A DNA stretch of 64,000 nucleotides. Origin: CALJFL01 sp039964455 (GTDB lineage Bacteria > Pseudomonadota > Gammaproteobacteria > Pseudomonadales > Halieaceae). Positions 26,918 through 36,069 of the stretch are shown here, in pieces. Location of the stretch: assembly GCA_039964455.1 (NCBI GenBank), contig JBDVXK010000014.1:1-64000 (forward strand), given 5' to 3'. The translations under genes and the position numbers were made by a program. The notes under the pieces were generated by a model that saw only the letters and a program-made list of their open reading frames with translations, had not been told where the DNA came from and made no database searches. Numbering within the stretch: position 1 is the first letter of the stretch; the number at the start of each line of letters is the position of its first letter.

Positions 26918-27868
26918 CTAAACGTTCGCCGCTGGAATACGTAATTCCCTGGGCAGGGAAAAGGTCACATTTTCCGGCCTGCCAGCGACTTCTACTGGCG
27001 CATCGGCGCCCAATTGCCGCAAACCTTCGATGACCTCGGCGACCAGCACTTCCGGTGCCGAAGCTCCGGCGGTCACACCTATGCGGCTTTTGCCTTCTAG
27101 CCAGGTGGGGTCTATATCCTCAGCACCGTCAAGCAAGTGTGCCTCCGCACCCATACGTTCGGCCAATTCGCGTAATCGATTGGAGTTGGAGCTATTCGGT
27201 GAGCCCACCACCAGCATCAGGTCACAATCAGCGGCTAACTGCTTCACCGCATCCTGCCGGTTCTGGGTGGCGTAACAAATGTCGTCCTTACGGGGCCCGG
27301 TAATCTCGGGGAAGCGCTGGCGCAGTGCTTCTATCACCCGCGCGGTGTCGTCCATCGAGAGTGTGGTCTGGGTGACATAGGACAGGCGGGAGCTATCCCG
27401 TACGGTCAGGGTGTCTACCTGAGCCTCATCTTCCACCAGATAGATATCACCACCGGCCGTATGGTCGTACTGGCCCATGGTGCCTTCCACTTCCGGGTGA
27501 CCCTGGTGGCCGATCAAAATGCATTCGCGGCCGTCGGCGCTGTAGCGCGCGACCTCGATATGCACTTTAGTCACCAGCGGGCAGGTCGCATCAAAAACTT
27601 TCAGGCCACGCTTATCTGCTTCCTTGCGCACTGCCTGCGACACACCATGGGCGCTGAAAATAACAATCCGGTCGTCGGGTACCTCATGTAACTCATCGAC
27701 AAAAATCGCGCCGCGCTCGCGCAAGTCCTCTACCACAAACTTGTTGTGCACCACTTCGTGTCGCACATAGATGGGCGCGCCAAACACTTCCAGTGCCCGA
27801 TTAACGATATCAATCGCCCGGTCGACACCGGCGCAAAAACCACGGGGGTTAGCGAGCTGAATATCCAT
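26918..27868 (-). CDS. ispH: 4-hydroxy-3-methylbut-2-enyl diphosphate reductase IspH
   Basis: IspH performs the last step of the MEP isoprenoid pathway, making IPP and DMAPP with a 4Fe-4S cluster. The three cluster cysteines are present at Cys12 (GFCAGV), Cys96 (DATCPL) and Cys198 (DICYAT). The conserved HGVS (about 74-77) and TQTTLS segments are intact. At 316 residues it is full length. Its start overlaps the fkpB stop (TGATG), and the order ispH-fkpB-lspA-ileS is the standard gammaproteobacterial cluster. Confidence 0.97.
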   Translation of the reverse strand: MDIQLANPRGFCAGVDRAIDIVNRALEVFGAPIYVRHEVVHNKFVVEDLRERGAIFVDELHEVPDDRIVIFSAHGVSQAVRKEADKRGLKVFDATCPLVTKVHIEVARYSADGRECILIGHQGHPEVEGTMGQYDHTAGGDIYLVEDEAQVDTLTVRDSSRLSYVTQTTLSMDDTARVIEALRQRFPEITGPRKDDICYATQNRQDAVKQLAADCDLMLVVGSPNSSNSNRLRELAERMGAEAHLLDGAEDIDPTWLEGKSRIGVTAGASAPEVLVAEVIEGLRQLGADAPVEVAGRPENVTFSLPRELRIPAANV

Positions 27869-28323
27869 CAGTGCAGCTCTGCGGGCTCCACCCGGTGGAT
27901 CAGCACATCAAAAAGAATAGTGCGCCCCGATAGAGGGTGATTGAAATCAACAGAGACTTCCTCTTCGTCGAAGGAAATCACCATGCCGGGCAACTCACCG
28001 CCGCTGGCATCGGCAAAAGAAAATACAAGGCCAATCTCCAGATCGATGTCGTCATCAAACTGATCGCGTGGCAGCAATTGCACATTATTGTCATTGGGCT
28101 GACCGAAGGCGTTTTCAGGCTCTACGGTGAACAGTTGCCGCTGGCCGCTGGACATGCCAAATAACGCTCGCTCGAAGCCCGGCAGCAGGCTGCCGTCTCC
28201 AATAACAAAATCAACCGGCTCACCACCAAAGTTGCTGTCAACCTCGGAGCCGTCTTCCAGGCTAATCGAAAAGTTCAGGTATACGCGGGTACCTTCACTT
28301 ACTGGTACGTCTATGGCTGTCAT
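27868..28323 (-). CDS. fkpB: FkpB (SlpA-type) FKBP peptidyl-prolyl isomerase
   Basis: A cytoplasmic SlyD/FKBP-family prolyl isomerase with chaperone activity. The FKBP half-domain opens with VYLNFSISLEDGSEVDS and has the GDGSLLPGFERAL motif. An inserted-in-flap domain follows (about residues 70-120), then the FKBP strand FNHPLSGRTILFDVLI. Length 151 matches E. coli FkpB (149). It lies between lspA and ispH, 3 bp after lspA, within the same transcription unit. Confidence 0.95.
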   Translation of the reverse strand: MTAIDVPVSEGTRVYLNFSISLEDGSEVDSNFGGEPVDFVIGDGSLLPGFERALFGMSSGQRQLFTVEPENAFGQPNDNNVQLLPRDQFDDDIDLEIGLVFSFADASGGELPGMVISFDEEEVSVDFNHPLSGRTILFDVLIHRVEPAELH

Positions 28324-28326
28324 TCG

Positions 28327-28893
28327 TCACTCTCCTCCAGGAGACTCTTTGCGAGCTGCCTGGTCGGTACCCTCCGATTCGGGGCGGGATATAAAGCTGT
28401 CCAGCAACATACAGGCGGCTCCGGCAGTGATTGCCGAGTCAGCCAGGTTAAAGGCTGGAAAGTAGCGACCAGCATAATGCACAGAAATAAAATCTACCAC
28501 ATAGCCCAACGCCAGCCGGTCCCACAAATTGCCCACCGCGCCACCCAGGATCAGGCCAAGGCTAAGCGCCAACAGCCATTGCCCACGGGGCATACGCCAC
28601 AGCCAAATGGTCAAACCAATACTGATTGCGCCGGCTACAACACTGAAAAACCAGCGTTGCCAGCCACCGGCATTACTCAGAAAACTGAAAGCCGCGCCAG
28701 TATTGTGCTGCAGGGTTAGATTGAACCAGGAAAACACTTCTACAGGCCGGCCGTAGTCCAGCCCGGCAGTGGCAAGTGACTTGCTGTACTGATCCAACAC
28801 GATCACCACCAGCGCCAGGGCATACCACCACAAAGCGCGCGAACTATTGATGCCACTGGACTCAGGCAAAGTGTCGCTGCTCGCCTTCGCCAT
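28327..28893 (-). CDS. lspA: Lipoprotein signal peptidase LspA
   Basis: LspA removes signal peptides from diacylglyceryl-modified prolipoproteins in the inner membrane. Four membrane helices are visible. The conserved blocks include DQYSKSLA, NTGAAFSFL, GNLWDRLALGYVVDFI and FNLADSAI; the two catalytic aspartates are in the last two. I place the start at the ATG at 28893 (MAKASSDTL), which overlaps the end of ileS by 32 bp; the frame extends to 28938. About 188 residues with an extra hydrophilic tail. Confidence 0.95.
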   Translation of the reverse strand: MAKASSDTLPESSGINSSRALWWYALALVVIVLDQYSKSLATAGLDYGRPVEVFSWFNLTLQHNTGAAFSFLSNAGGWQRWFFSVVAGAISIGLTIWLWRMPRGQWLLALSLGLILGGAVGNLWDRLALGYVVDFISVHYAGRYFPAFNLADSAITAGAACMLLDSFISRPESEGTDQAARKESPGGE

Positions 28894-31666
28894 CCACGTT
28901 CTCTTCACAACGGGCGCACAATGTGGGGTGCTTGGCACTACTACCCACTTCCGGTCGGCGATGCCAGCAACGCTCGCACTTCTCGTCCTCAGACACCTTC
29001 ACGCCCAGACGCAAACTTTCCATATCAGTAACTGCTGCATCTGCGGGCGCTGTTTCCAGTGCCGCCAATTTTGCGCCTGAGGTAATCAGCACAAAGCGCA
29101 GCTCATCAGACAGTTCTGCCAGCAAAACCTCAAGCTCGGGGGAACAATACAGCGTGACCTCGGCATCCAGCGAACCACGCAGTTCTCCCGCGGCACGCCG
29201 CGCTTCCATTTCCTTGTTCACCGCACTGCGCACGTCCATTACCTGCCGCCAGTAGTCACGGCCCATGGCCTCATCACCGGCCAGTGAACCAAGGCCCGTA
29301 TACCAGTGACTCAGCAAAACAGAGTGACTGTGATCGCCAGGCAGGTTCTCCCAGATTTCTTCAGCGGTGAAACTGAGTATCGGCGCTACCCAACGCACCA
29401 GCGCCTCGGCAATCAGGTACATCGCCGTCTGCGCGGAACGCCTGGCATGACTGTTGGCCTGGGTGGTGTACTGTCTGTCCTTGATCACGTCCAGATAGAA
29501 GCCACCCAGATCATTGGCACAAAAGTTATGCAGCTTGTGGTAAATCTGGTGGAACTGGTAGGCGTCATACGCCGCGATAATTTCGGTCTGCAGTTGCTCG
29601 GCCCGGTCCACCGCCCACTGATCCAATGACAGCATGTCGGCAAAGGGCAACGCGTCTTTCTCCGGATCAAAACCGTTCAGGTTCGACAACAAAAAGCGCG
29701 CAGTGTTACGAATGCGGCGATAGGAGTCAGCGGTGCGCTTGAATATTTCATCGCTCACTGCCAGCTCGCCACGATAGTCTGTCGCCGCGATCCACAGGCG
29801 CAGCACATCGGCACCCAGATCGTTCATGACTTTCTTGGGCGCCACAATATTGCCCAGTGACTTGGACATCTTGCGGCCATCACCATCCACGGTAAAACCG
29901 TGAGTTAGCACCGTTTTATACGGGGCTTCCCCGTAAGCGCCTACGCCGGTTAACAGCGACGACTGGAACCAACCGCGATGTTGATCAGAGCCCTCAAGAT
30001 ACATATCGGCAGGAGCCTGCAGACCCTCGCGCTTGCGCAGTACACAGGCATGACTCACGCCGGAGTCGAACCACACGTCCAGCGTGTCCGTAACCTTGTC
30101 GTAATTGACCGCGTCATCACCCAGCAACTCAGCGGGATCCAGATCGAACCAGGCGTCTACGCCGCCCTGCTCTATGCGCTGGGCAACCTGCTCCATAAGC
30201 GCGGTAGTGTCGGGGTGCAGCTCTGCAGTCTCTTTATGAATGAACAAGGTGATGGGCACACCCCAGGTGCGCTGCCGCGAAATACACCAGTCTGGGCGAC
30301 TGCTTAGCATCGCATCGATTCGCGCCCTGCCCCATTCCGGCAGCCACTCAACCGCTTCAACCTGCTCATTGGCGGCGGCTAACAATCCGTTTTGCGACAT
30401 GCTGACAAACCACTGCGGTGTCGCCCGGAAAATGATCGGAGTTTTGTGGCGCCAGCAATGTGGGTAGCTGTGATCATAAGCCTCGTCGTGCAGTAGCACA
30501 CCGCGCTCGCGCAGCAATTCGATGATGTTGTCGTTGGCTTTTAATACATGCTGACCACCGAAAAATTCGGTGTCCTGCAGGTAAACGCCATTACCACCCA
30601 CCGGGTTATACACCTCGATGCCGTACTGCTCACCCACAACAAAGTCGTCCTGACCGTGGGCAGGCGCTGTGTGCACAGCGCCGGTTCCCGCCTCGGTGGT
30701 CACATGGTCACCCAGTATCACGGGGACCTGTCTGTCGAGGAAGGGGTGCTGCAGCAACTGATTTTCCAAGGCGGCACCCTGACAGCGGCCCAGTATTTTG
30801 ACTTCGCCCAAGCCAAAGCGCGTCACGCAAGATTCGGCGAGTTCCTCGGCCAGTAATAACGCACGACCATCACCCTCAACCAGCACATATTCCAGCGCAG
30901 GATTCAGGCTTACCGCCATACTCGCCGGTAATGTCCAGGGCGTGGTGGTCCAGATCGGGATGGCTATTTCACCACTGTACTGGCTACCGCAGGCGGCATT
31001 AACAGCCGCCGGGTCTATAGCCGTATAGGCAACATCAATCGCCGGAGACACCTTGTCTGCGTACTCTACTTCTGCCTCGGCCAGAGCCGAACCACAATCC
31101 ATACACCAGTGCACCGGCTTGAAACCCTTGTGCAGGTGTCCATTACTAACAATGCGCGACAGTGTGCGGACGATATCCGCCTCGTACTCAAAATCCATAG
31201 TCAGGTAAGGGTTAGACCACTCGCCCAAGACACCCATGCGGATAAAGTCTTCCCGCTGACCATCAACCTGACGGGCGGCATACTCCCTACACTTCTGGCG
31301 GAATTCAGCCGGGGATATTTTTACCCCGGGCTTGCCGACCTTTTTCTCAACGTTAAGCTCGATAGGCAGGCCATGACAATCCCAGCCTGGCACGTAGGGC
31401 GCATCGTAACCGTCAAGGGTGCGCGACTTGATGATGATGTCCTTGAGAATCTTATTAACCGCGTGGCCTATATGCAGGTCACCGTTGGCGTAAGGGGGCC
31501 CGTCATGCAGGATGAACTTCGGACGCCCGGCGCTGGCTTCGCGAATCTTTCCATAGAGGTCAATCTCCTGCCACTGCTTGAGCCGCTGGGGCTCACGCTG
31601 GGCCAGGCTGGCCTTCATCGGAAATGCCGTTTGCGGCAGATTAAGAGTGCTTTTGTAGTCGCTCAT
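28862..31666 (-). CDS. ileS: Isoleucyl-tRNA synthetase
   Basis: Class I aminoacyl-tRNA synthetase charging tRNA-Ile, with an editing domain that clears Val-tRNA-Ile. The HIGH motif is in NGDLHIGHAVNK (near residue 66) and KMSKS in GDGRKMSKSLGN (near 600). A C-terminal zinc-binding module has CERCWH and CARC pairs. At 934 residues it is the bacterial IleS type 1. It is followed by lspA, fkpB and ispH in overlapping order. Confidence 0.98.
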   Translation of the reverse strand: MSDYKSTLNLPQTAFPMKASLAQREPQRLKQWQEIDLYGKIREASAGRPKFILHDGPPYANGDLHIGHAVNKILKDIIIKSRTLDGYDAPYVPGWDCHGLPIELNVEKKVGKPGVKISPAEFRQKCREYAARQVDGQREDFIRMGVLGEWSNPYLTMDFEYEADIVRTLSRIVSNGHLHKGFKPVHWCMDCGSALAEAEVEYADKVSPAIDVAYTAIDPAAVNAACGSQYSGEIAIPIWTTTPWTLPASMAVSLNPALEYVLVEGDGRALLLAEELAESCVTRFGLGEVKILGRCQGAALENQLLQHPFLDRQVPVILGDHVTTEAGTGAVHTAPAHGQDDFVVGEQYGIEVYNPVGGNGVYLQDTEFFGGQHVLKANDNIIELLRERGVLLHDEAYDHSYPHCWRHKTPIIFRATPQWFVSMSQNGLLAAANEQVEAVEWLPEWGRARIDAMLSSRPDWCISRQRTWGVPITLFIHKETAELHPDTTALMEQVAQRIEQGGVDAWFDLDPAELLGDDAVNYDKVTDTLDVWFDSGVSHACVLRKREGLQAPADMYLEGSDQHRGWFQSSLLTGVGAYGEAPYKTVLTHGFTVDGDGRKMSKSLGNIVAPKKVMNDLGADVLRLWIAATDYRGELAVSDEIFKRTADSYRRIRNTARFLLSNLNGFDPEKDALPFADMLSLDQWAVDRAEQLQTEIIAAYDAYQFHQIYHKLHNFCANDLGGFYLDVIKDRQYTTQANSHARRSAQTAMYLIAEALVRWVAPILSFTAEEIWENLPGDHSHSVLLSHWYTGLGSLAGDEAMGRDYWRQVMDVRSAVNKEMEARRAAGELRGSLDAEVTLYCSPELEVLLAELSDELRFVLITSGAKLAALETAPADAAVTDMESLRLGVKVSEDEKCERCWHRRPEVGSSAKHPTLCARCEENVDGEGEQRHFA

Positions 31667-31676
31667 AGTCCGTCAG

Positions 31677-32621
31677 TTATCGTTGCGTTTCATTGTCTGC
31701 GAACCAGGTTCGCGTCGTATTTACATCGCGGAGGATATTTTCCTTAAGCTCCTCCAGCGACCCGAATTTCATCTCGTCCCGTAACTTGTGCCGGAACGTC
31801 ACATCAATGCGTTTGCCATACAAGTCCACTTCACGATCCAGCAAATGCACCTCAAGATTGGCCTTGATGCTGTCATTCACCGTGGGCCGCACGCCTACAT
31901 TGGCCACACCCTGGGCGTCATTCAAACCAGCGCCATTTACCACCACCGCGTACACACCCGACAGGGCCGGCCGCAGCCTGTGCAATTCCATATTGGCTGT
32001 AGGCACGCCCAGTTCACGACCCAACTGGCGACCATAAACCACACGGCCTGTCATGCTATAGGGCCTGCCCAGTAGAGACTCTGCCAGCTCAAACTCACCC
32101 GCTGCCAGCACTTCCCGAATGCGGGTACTGCTCACCCGCTCGCCGTCGAGTTTTTCAGTGGCCGTTGGCACAGCATCGTAACCGTAGCGCTGCCCCTCAC
32201 TCTGAATGAAGTCGAAATCACCCTGGCGGTCATTGCCAAAACGAAAATCATCACCCAGCACGACATACTTCACGCCCAGACCGGCAACAAAAATATCGTC
32301 GACGAACTGCTGAGCGGACATGCTTCGCAAGCGCTCGTTAAAACGAATACGTAACACCCTATCCACGCCCAGGTTCCGCAAGGCAATAAACTTCTCGCGA
32401 AAGCTCATCAAACGGGCCGGCGCTTTCAGCGGCGCCAGGTACTCGCGTGGCAACGGCTCAAATACAATCACCACCGAGGGCAGTGATAACTCACGGGCCT
32501 TGGTTTGCAGGTGACCAATCACCGCCTGGTGGCCGTGGTGCACCCCATCGAAGGCACCCAGAGTCACCACGCAACCGCGGTGTCTGGGCCGCAAGTTGTG
32601 TAGGCCGCGGATCAGCTCCAT
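31677..32621 (-). CDS. ribF: Bifunctional riboflavin kinase / FAD synthetase RibF
   Basis: RibF phosphorylates riboflavin to FMN and adenylates FMN to FAD. The N-terminal nucleotidyltransferase domain has LGAFDGVHHGHQ and the SSTRIREVL signature. The C-terminal riboflavin kinase domain has GRQLGRELGVPTANM and the substrate loop NVGVRPTVN. Length 314 is normal. It precedes ileS by 10 bp, consistent with a ribF-ileS-lspA-fkpB-ispH operon, and lies about 110 bp downstream of murJ on the same strand. Confidence 0.97.
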   Translation of the reverse strand: MELIRGLHNLRPRHRGCVVTLGAFDGVHHGHQAVIGHLQTKARELSLPSVVIVFEPLPREYLAPLKAPARLMSFREKFIALRNLGVDRVLRIRFNERLRSMSAQQFVDDIFVAGLGVKYVVLGDDFRFGNDRQGDFDFIQSEGQRYGYDAVPTATEKLDGERVSSTRIREVLAAGEFELAESLLGRPYSMTGRVVYGRQLGRELGVPTANMELHRLRPALSGVYAVVVNGAGLNDAQGVANVGVRPTVNDSIKANLEVHLLDREVDLYGKRIDVTFRHKLRDEMKFGSLEELKENILRDVNTTRTWFADNETQR

Positions 32622-32732
32622 TGGAGGAAAGGCACTCAGTCAGACCAAACGCTGAAGTATAGCGAAATAGCGCACGCGGGCCTATGGCAAGGGGGCGTCA
32701 CAAACTGTGAAAATCACACGCTGAAGAAGCGA

Positions 32733-34325
32733 TCAACTTGCGTGACGCGGGCCGCGCAAGTGAGACAGGCGAGTACCCAGCAACAGGTGCAAACCGACAT
32801 AAACCCCAACACCTGCTCCACAGACCAATAGAATCTGCATCGCCCGCTGTGTCCAGTCCCAGGCCAGCCAGACGCTATTGTCGGGTACCAGCCATACAAC
32901 AACCAGCGCCATGCCCGCGGTCGCGGCCAGCAGCCGCCCACTGTAGATACCCCAACCCGGCTGGAACCGGAATACCCCTTCACGACGTAGGCCGCGGAAC
33001 AGCAAACCGGCATTTAGATAGGCTGCCACGCTGGTGGCAAGCGCCAAACCAACGTGGCCCACGTTGTAGAAATACATCAACGGCAGCACGAACAGCAGGT
33101 TGAGCACCATATTGGCCACCATCGCCTTAATACCAATGGATACCGGCGTCATCATATCCTTGCGGGCGTAGAACCCCGGCGCTAATACCTTGATCAGCAT
33201 AAAGGCCGCCAGCCCCAGGCTATAAGCCCGCAGGCTCAGCGCTGCCATATCGACATCGCCCGGGGTTAATGCCCCGTACTGAAACAGTGTGATGAGGATT
33301 GGCTCGGCCAGCAGCAACAGGGCCAATGCCGCCGGTACCGCAATCAGTAACACCGAGCGCACCGCCCAATCCAGGGTGGTGGCGAACTGCTCACCGCGAG
33401 CGGCAGCATTATGGGCCGACAGGTTGGGCAGGATAACCGTGGCAATGGCGATGCCGAAAACGCCCAGCGGTAGCTCGGTCAGTCGATCCGAGTAATACAG
33501 CCAGGAAACACTGCCCGTGGGCAGAAACGAGGCAAGCACGGTATCCAGCAGCAGGTTGATTTGGCTGACCGAGACGCCAAACAGTGCTGGGACCATCAAT
33601 TTGAGAATGCGCCGCACGCCCTCGTCACGGGTATCCCATACGGGCCGCGGCACCAAATCCAGTCGATAAAGCGAAGGCAACTGGAACAGCAACTGAATGA
33701 TGCCCGCCAGAAACACACCCCAGGCCAGCGCGAATACCGGCTCATCGAAATATGGCGCTGCAACGGTGGCGGAGGCGATCAAAGACAGGTTAAGAAACAC
33801 GGGGGTAAATGCGGGTACGGCAAAGCGGCCATAACTGTTGAGAATCGCCCCGCAAAAACCGGTCATGGAGATCAGCATCAGGTAGGGAAACGTCACCCGG
33901 ATCAATTCCACGGTGAGCTGGTATTTTTCAGGCTGACTGACAAAGCCCGGGGCAAATACGGCGGTGACCACCGGTGCCGCCAGAATAATTAACCCGGTCA
34001 AAACAATCAGGGTGCCGCCCAGCACACCGGCAACGCGGTTAATCAGGTGCTTAACCGCCTCAACACTGCCCTCTTCCTTGTAGTCCGCCAATACCGGCAC
34101 AAAGGCCTGGGCAAACGCACCCTCGGCAAACAGACGGCGCAAGAAGTTGGGTATTTTGAAGGCCACAAAGAAGGCGTCGGCATTGGCACTGGCGCCAACA
34201 AAACCGGCGATAACAACGTCGCGAATCAACCCCAGCACCCGGGACATCATGGTCATGGCGCCAACCACGGCGCTGGAGCGCAACAGGCCCCTCCCGCCAG
34301 ATTTTTCCGATTGAGTCTCAGTCAT
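32733..34325 (-). CDS. murJ: Lipid II flippase MurJ
   Basis: MurJ (MviN) flips lipid II across the inner membrane for peptidoglycan synthesis. The 530-residue protein has about 14 membrane segments of the MOP exporter fold. The N-terminal family hallmark SRVLGLIRDVVIAGFVGA and the FRRLFAEGAFAQAFVP-type block (here LRRLFAEGAFAQAFVP) are intact. It begins 9 bp after nudF, giving a pyrB-nudF-murJ unit that leads into ribF. In Pseudomonas rpsT lies beside murJ; no rpsT is seen here. Confidence 0.97.
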   Translation of the reverse strand: MTETQSEKSGGRGLLRSSAVVGAMTMMSRVLGLIRDVVIAGFVGASANADAFFVAFKIPNFLRRLFAEGAFAQAFVPVLADYKEEGSVEAVKHLINRVAGVLGGTLIVLTGLIILAAPVVTAVFAPGFVSQPEKYQLTVELIRVTFPYLMLISMTGFCGAILNSYGRFAVPAFTPVFLNLSLIASATVAAPYFDEPVFALAWGVFLAGIIQLLFQLPSLYRLDLVPRPVWDTRDEGVRRILKLMVPALFGVSVSQINLLLDTVLASFLPTGSVSWLYYSDRLTELPLGVFGIAIATVILPNLSAHNAAARGEQFATTLDWAVRSVLLIAVPAALALLLLAEPILITLFQYGALTPGDVDMAALSLRAYSLGLAAFMLIKVLAPGFYARKDMMTPVSIGIKAMVANMVLNLLFVLPLMYFYNVGHVGLALATSVAAYLNAGLLFRGLRREGVFRFQPGWGIYSGRLLAATAGMALVVVWLVPDNSVWLAWDWTQRAMQILLVCGAGVGVYVGLHLLLGTRLSHLRGPRHAS

Positions 34326-34334
34326 GATGAGCGC

Positions 34335-34952
34335 TCAAGACCAACGCCTGCGTAAATCGTCGCCGTGAATCTGCAGCCATTGCAGGGCGATCAGGGTGTG
34401 ACCGTTGGGGATTTGATCGGCTGCCAATAAGGCAAGTGCTTCCTGCCGGCTGACAGAGTGCACCAGAATATCTTCACCCTCGGTGGCAAGGCCGTGCACT
34501 GCACCGATACCAGCACTACTCACTCGGCCACAGAACAAGCGCACCTGTTCCGTGCAGGCGCCAGCGCTGGGAAACACGGTGGCAATCGGAGCCAGTTCGG
34601 ACAACTCGCAGTTGGCCTCCTCCTTCGCTTCGCGGTGCACAACATCTTCGTCACTTTCCCCCGCTTCCACCACACCGGCGATCAACTCAAGCATCCATGG
34701 GCTTTGCTCACCACGCAGTGCCCCGGGGCGAAACTGCTCCACGAGTACCAAGCTGTCCGTTATGGGGTCGTAGGGTAGAACCCCCACGGCGTCGCCGCGC
34801 TCGAAAATCTCTCTAGTCAGGGGATCGCTCCAGCCACCGGCAAAACACCGGTGTTGCAGCGTCAACTTGCGCACCGCAAAGTGACCGTCGTAGGCAGGCT
34901 CAGAGCTCAGCACGCGCACGTCCTGGGCGCCAAACGTGAGGGAAAATACCAT
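34335..34952 (-). CDS. nudF: ADP-ribose pyrophosphatase (NUDIX)
   Basis: A NUDIX hydrolase of the NudF/TrgB group that clears ADP-ribose to AMP and ribose 5-phosphate. The NUDIX box spans residues 93-115: Gly93, Glu99, Arg107-Glu108 and Glu111-Glu112 are all present, so the metal site is complete, but the final Gly of GX5EX7REUXEEXGU is Asn114. The upstream VEQFRPGAL element is typical of ADP-ribose enzymes. Its start overlaps the pyrB stop by one base (TGATG). Confidence 0.92.
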   Translation of the reverse strand: MVFSLTFGAQDVRVLSSEPAYDGHFAVRKLTLQHRCFAGGWSDPLTREIFERGDAVGVLPYDPITDSLVLVEQFRPGALRGEQSPWMLELIAGVVEAGESDEDVVHREAKEEANCELSELAPIATVFPSAGACTEQVRLFCGRVSSAGIGAVHGLATEGEDILVHSVSRQEALALLAADQIPNGHTLIALQWLQIHGDDLRRRWS

Positions 34953-35965
34953 CAGAAGCGACCGGCGGTGTACCAGTTCACATCGCGGGCATGATCATCC
35001 ACCTGGTCGACCACATCCAGCACCAGTGCAAACAATGCCATGCGAACCAGCACGCCGTTGTCGGTCTGGCGGAAAATCGCCAGATTGGGGTTGTCATTAA
35101 GGTCGTCATCCAGTTCCCGGGCGCTATCGCGCGAGTCCCTGGGCAAGGGGTGCATAATCACGGTGTTCGGTTCACAGTTGCGGGTATACACACTCTGGTT
35201 CAGCCTGAAACGGCCGCGGTAAAGATCGGCCTCCTCCTGGCTATTGAAGCGTTCTTCCTGGATGCGGGTGGAGTAGACAATGTCGACATGAGCGATGCTG
35301 GCCTCCAACTCGTCGGATTCCACCACCGTATGCCCCGCCGCCCGCAATGCTTCAACAATCTCGCCGGGCATGGACAGTGCGTCTGGCGAGACCAGCACCA
35401 CCTGCACCTTGTCGAACAGGCACAATAATTTACACAGGGAATGCACAGTGCGGCCGTGGCGCAAGTCGCCGACCATGGCAATGCGCACATTGTCGAGACC
35501 AGCGCCGCGATCGGCCAACTCGCTCTTGATGGTGTAGAGATCCAAAAGCGCCTGGCTAGGATGTTCATTACTGCCGTCACCGCCATTAAGCACCGGCACC
35601 CGGCTGGCCGCCGCAAACTCGCTGACAGAACCACTGGCCGGATGACGCATGGCAATCACATCGGAGTAACCGCTGAGCACACGGGCGGTATCGTACAGAG
35701 ACTCGCCCTTGGCAATAGCCGAGTTCTCGATACCGGTAGTTTCTCGCACCTCGCCGCCCAACAGGTTGAAGGCACTGCCAAAGCTAACCCGGGTACGGGT
35801 ACTGGGTTCGAAAAACATGGAACCGAGAATGGCGCCATCCAACACCTTGGTGATTCGGCGGCGGCGCGCGTAGGGCTCCATCTGGTCAGCTACGGCAAAG
35901 ATGCGCTCCACATCAGCCCGCTCGAACTGATTCACGGAGAGGATATGACTACCGGCAAATTGCAC
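34952..35965 (-). CDS. pyrB: Aspartate carbamoyltransferase catalytic subunit
   Basis: PyrB makes carbamoyl-aspartate, the committed step of pyrimidine synthesis. The carbamoyl-phosphate loop is FEPSTRTRVSFG (Ser55-Arg59), and MRHP, GDGSNEHPSQALLDL and MVGDLRHGRTVHSL are present. At 337 residues it is the long type found in Shewanella and relatives, about 26 residues longer than E. coli PyrB. No pyrI regulatory subunit and no inactive dihydroorotase partner lies beside it. A predicted promoter lies about 50 bp upstream, with too short a leader for UTP-sensitive attenuation of the E. coli kind. Confidence 0.96.
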   Translation of the reverse strand: MQFAGSHILSVNQFERADVERIFAVADQMEPYARRRRITKVLDGAILGSMFFEPSTRTRVSFGSAFNLLGGEVRETTGIENSAIAKGESLYDTARVLSGYSDVIAMRHPASGSVSEFAAASRVPVLNGGDGSNEHPSQALLDLYTIKSELADRGAGLDNVRIAMVGDLRHGRTVHSLCKLLCLFDKVQVVLVSPDALSMPGEIVEALRAAGHTVVESDELEASIAHVDIVYSTRIQEERFNSQEEADLYRGRFRLNQSVYTRNCEPNTVIMHPLPRDSRDSARELDDDLNDNPNLAIFRQTDNGVLVRMALFALVLDVVDQVDDHARDVNWYTAGRF

Positions 35966-36017
35966 GCGCTGCTTCTCCAGGTCTGGTGGCGCCAGGCCAC
36001 AGGTTCAGATTGACCGT

Positions 36018-36046
36018 ATTATACGATTGTGTAACTGCCCTGCCCA
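36018..36046 (-). promoter_or_regulatory. Predicted sigma-70 promoter of pyrB
   Basis: On the minus strand TGGGCA (36041-36046) and a perfect TATAAT (36018-36023) are separated by 17 bp. It lies between sbcB and pyrB and faces pyrB. Confidence 0.55.
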
Positions 36047-36069
36047 TGTGGCGTAATACCGAAAGCCAC

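Noticed and set aside
32706..32718. CRP-like dyad TGTGA-AAA-TCACA upstream of ribF
   Set aside because: The half-sites are separated by 3 bp, not the 6 bp required for CRP, so it is probably chance.
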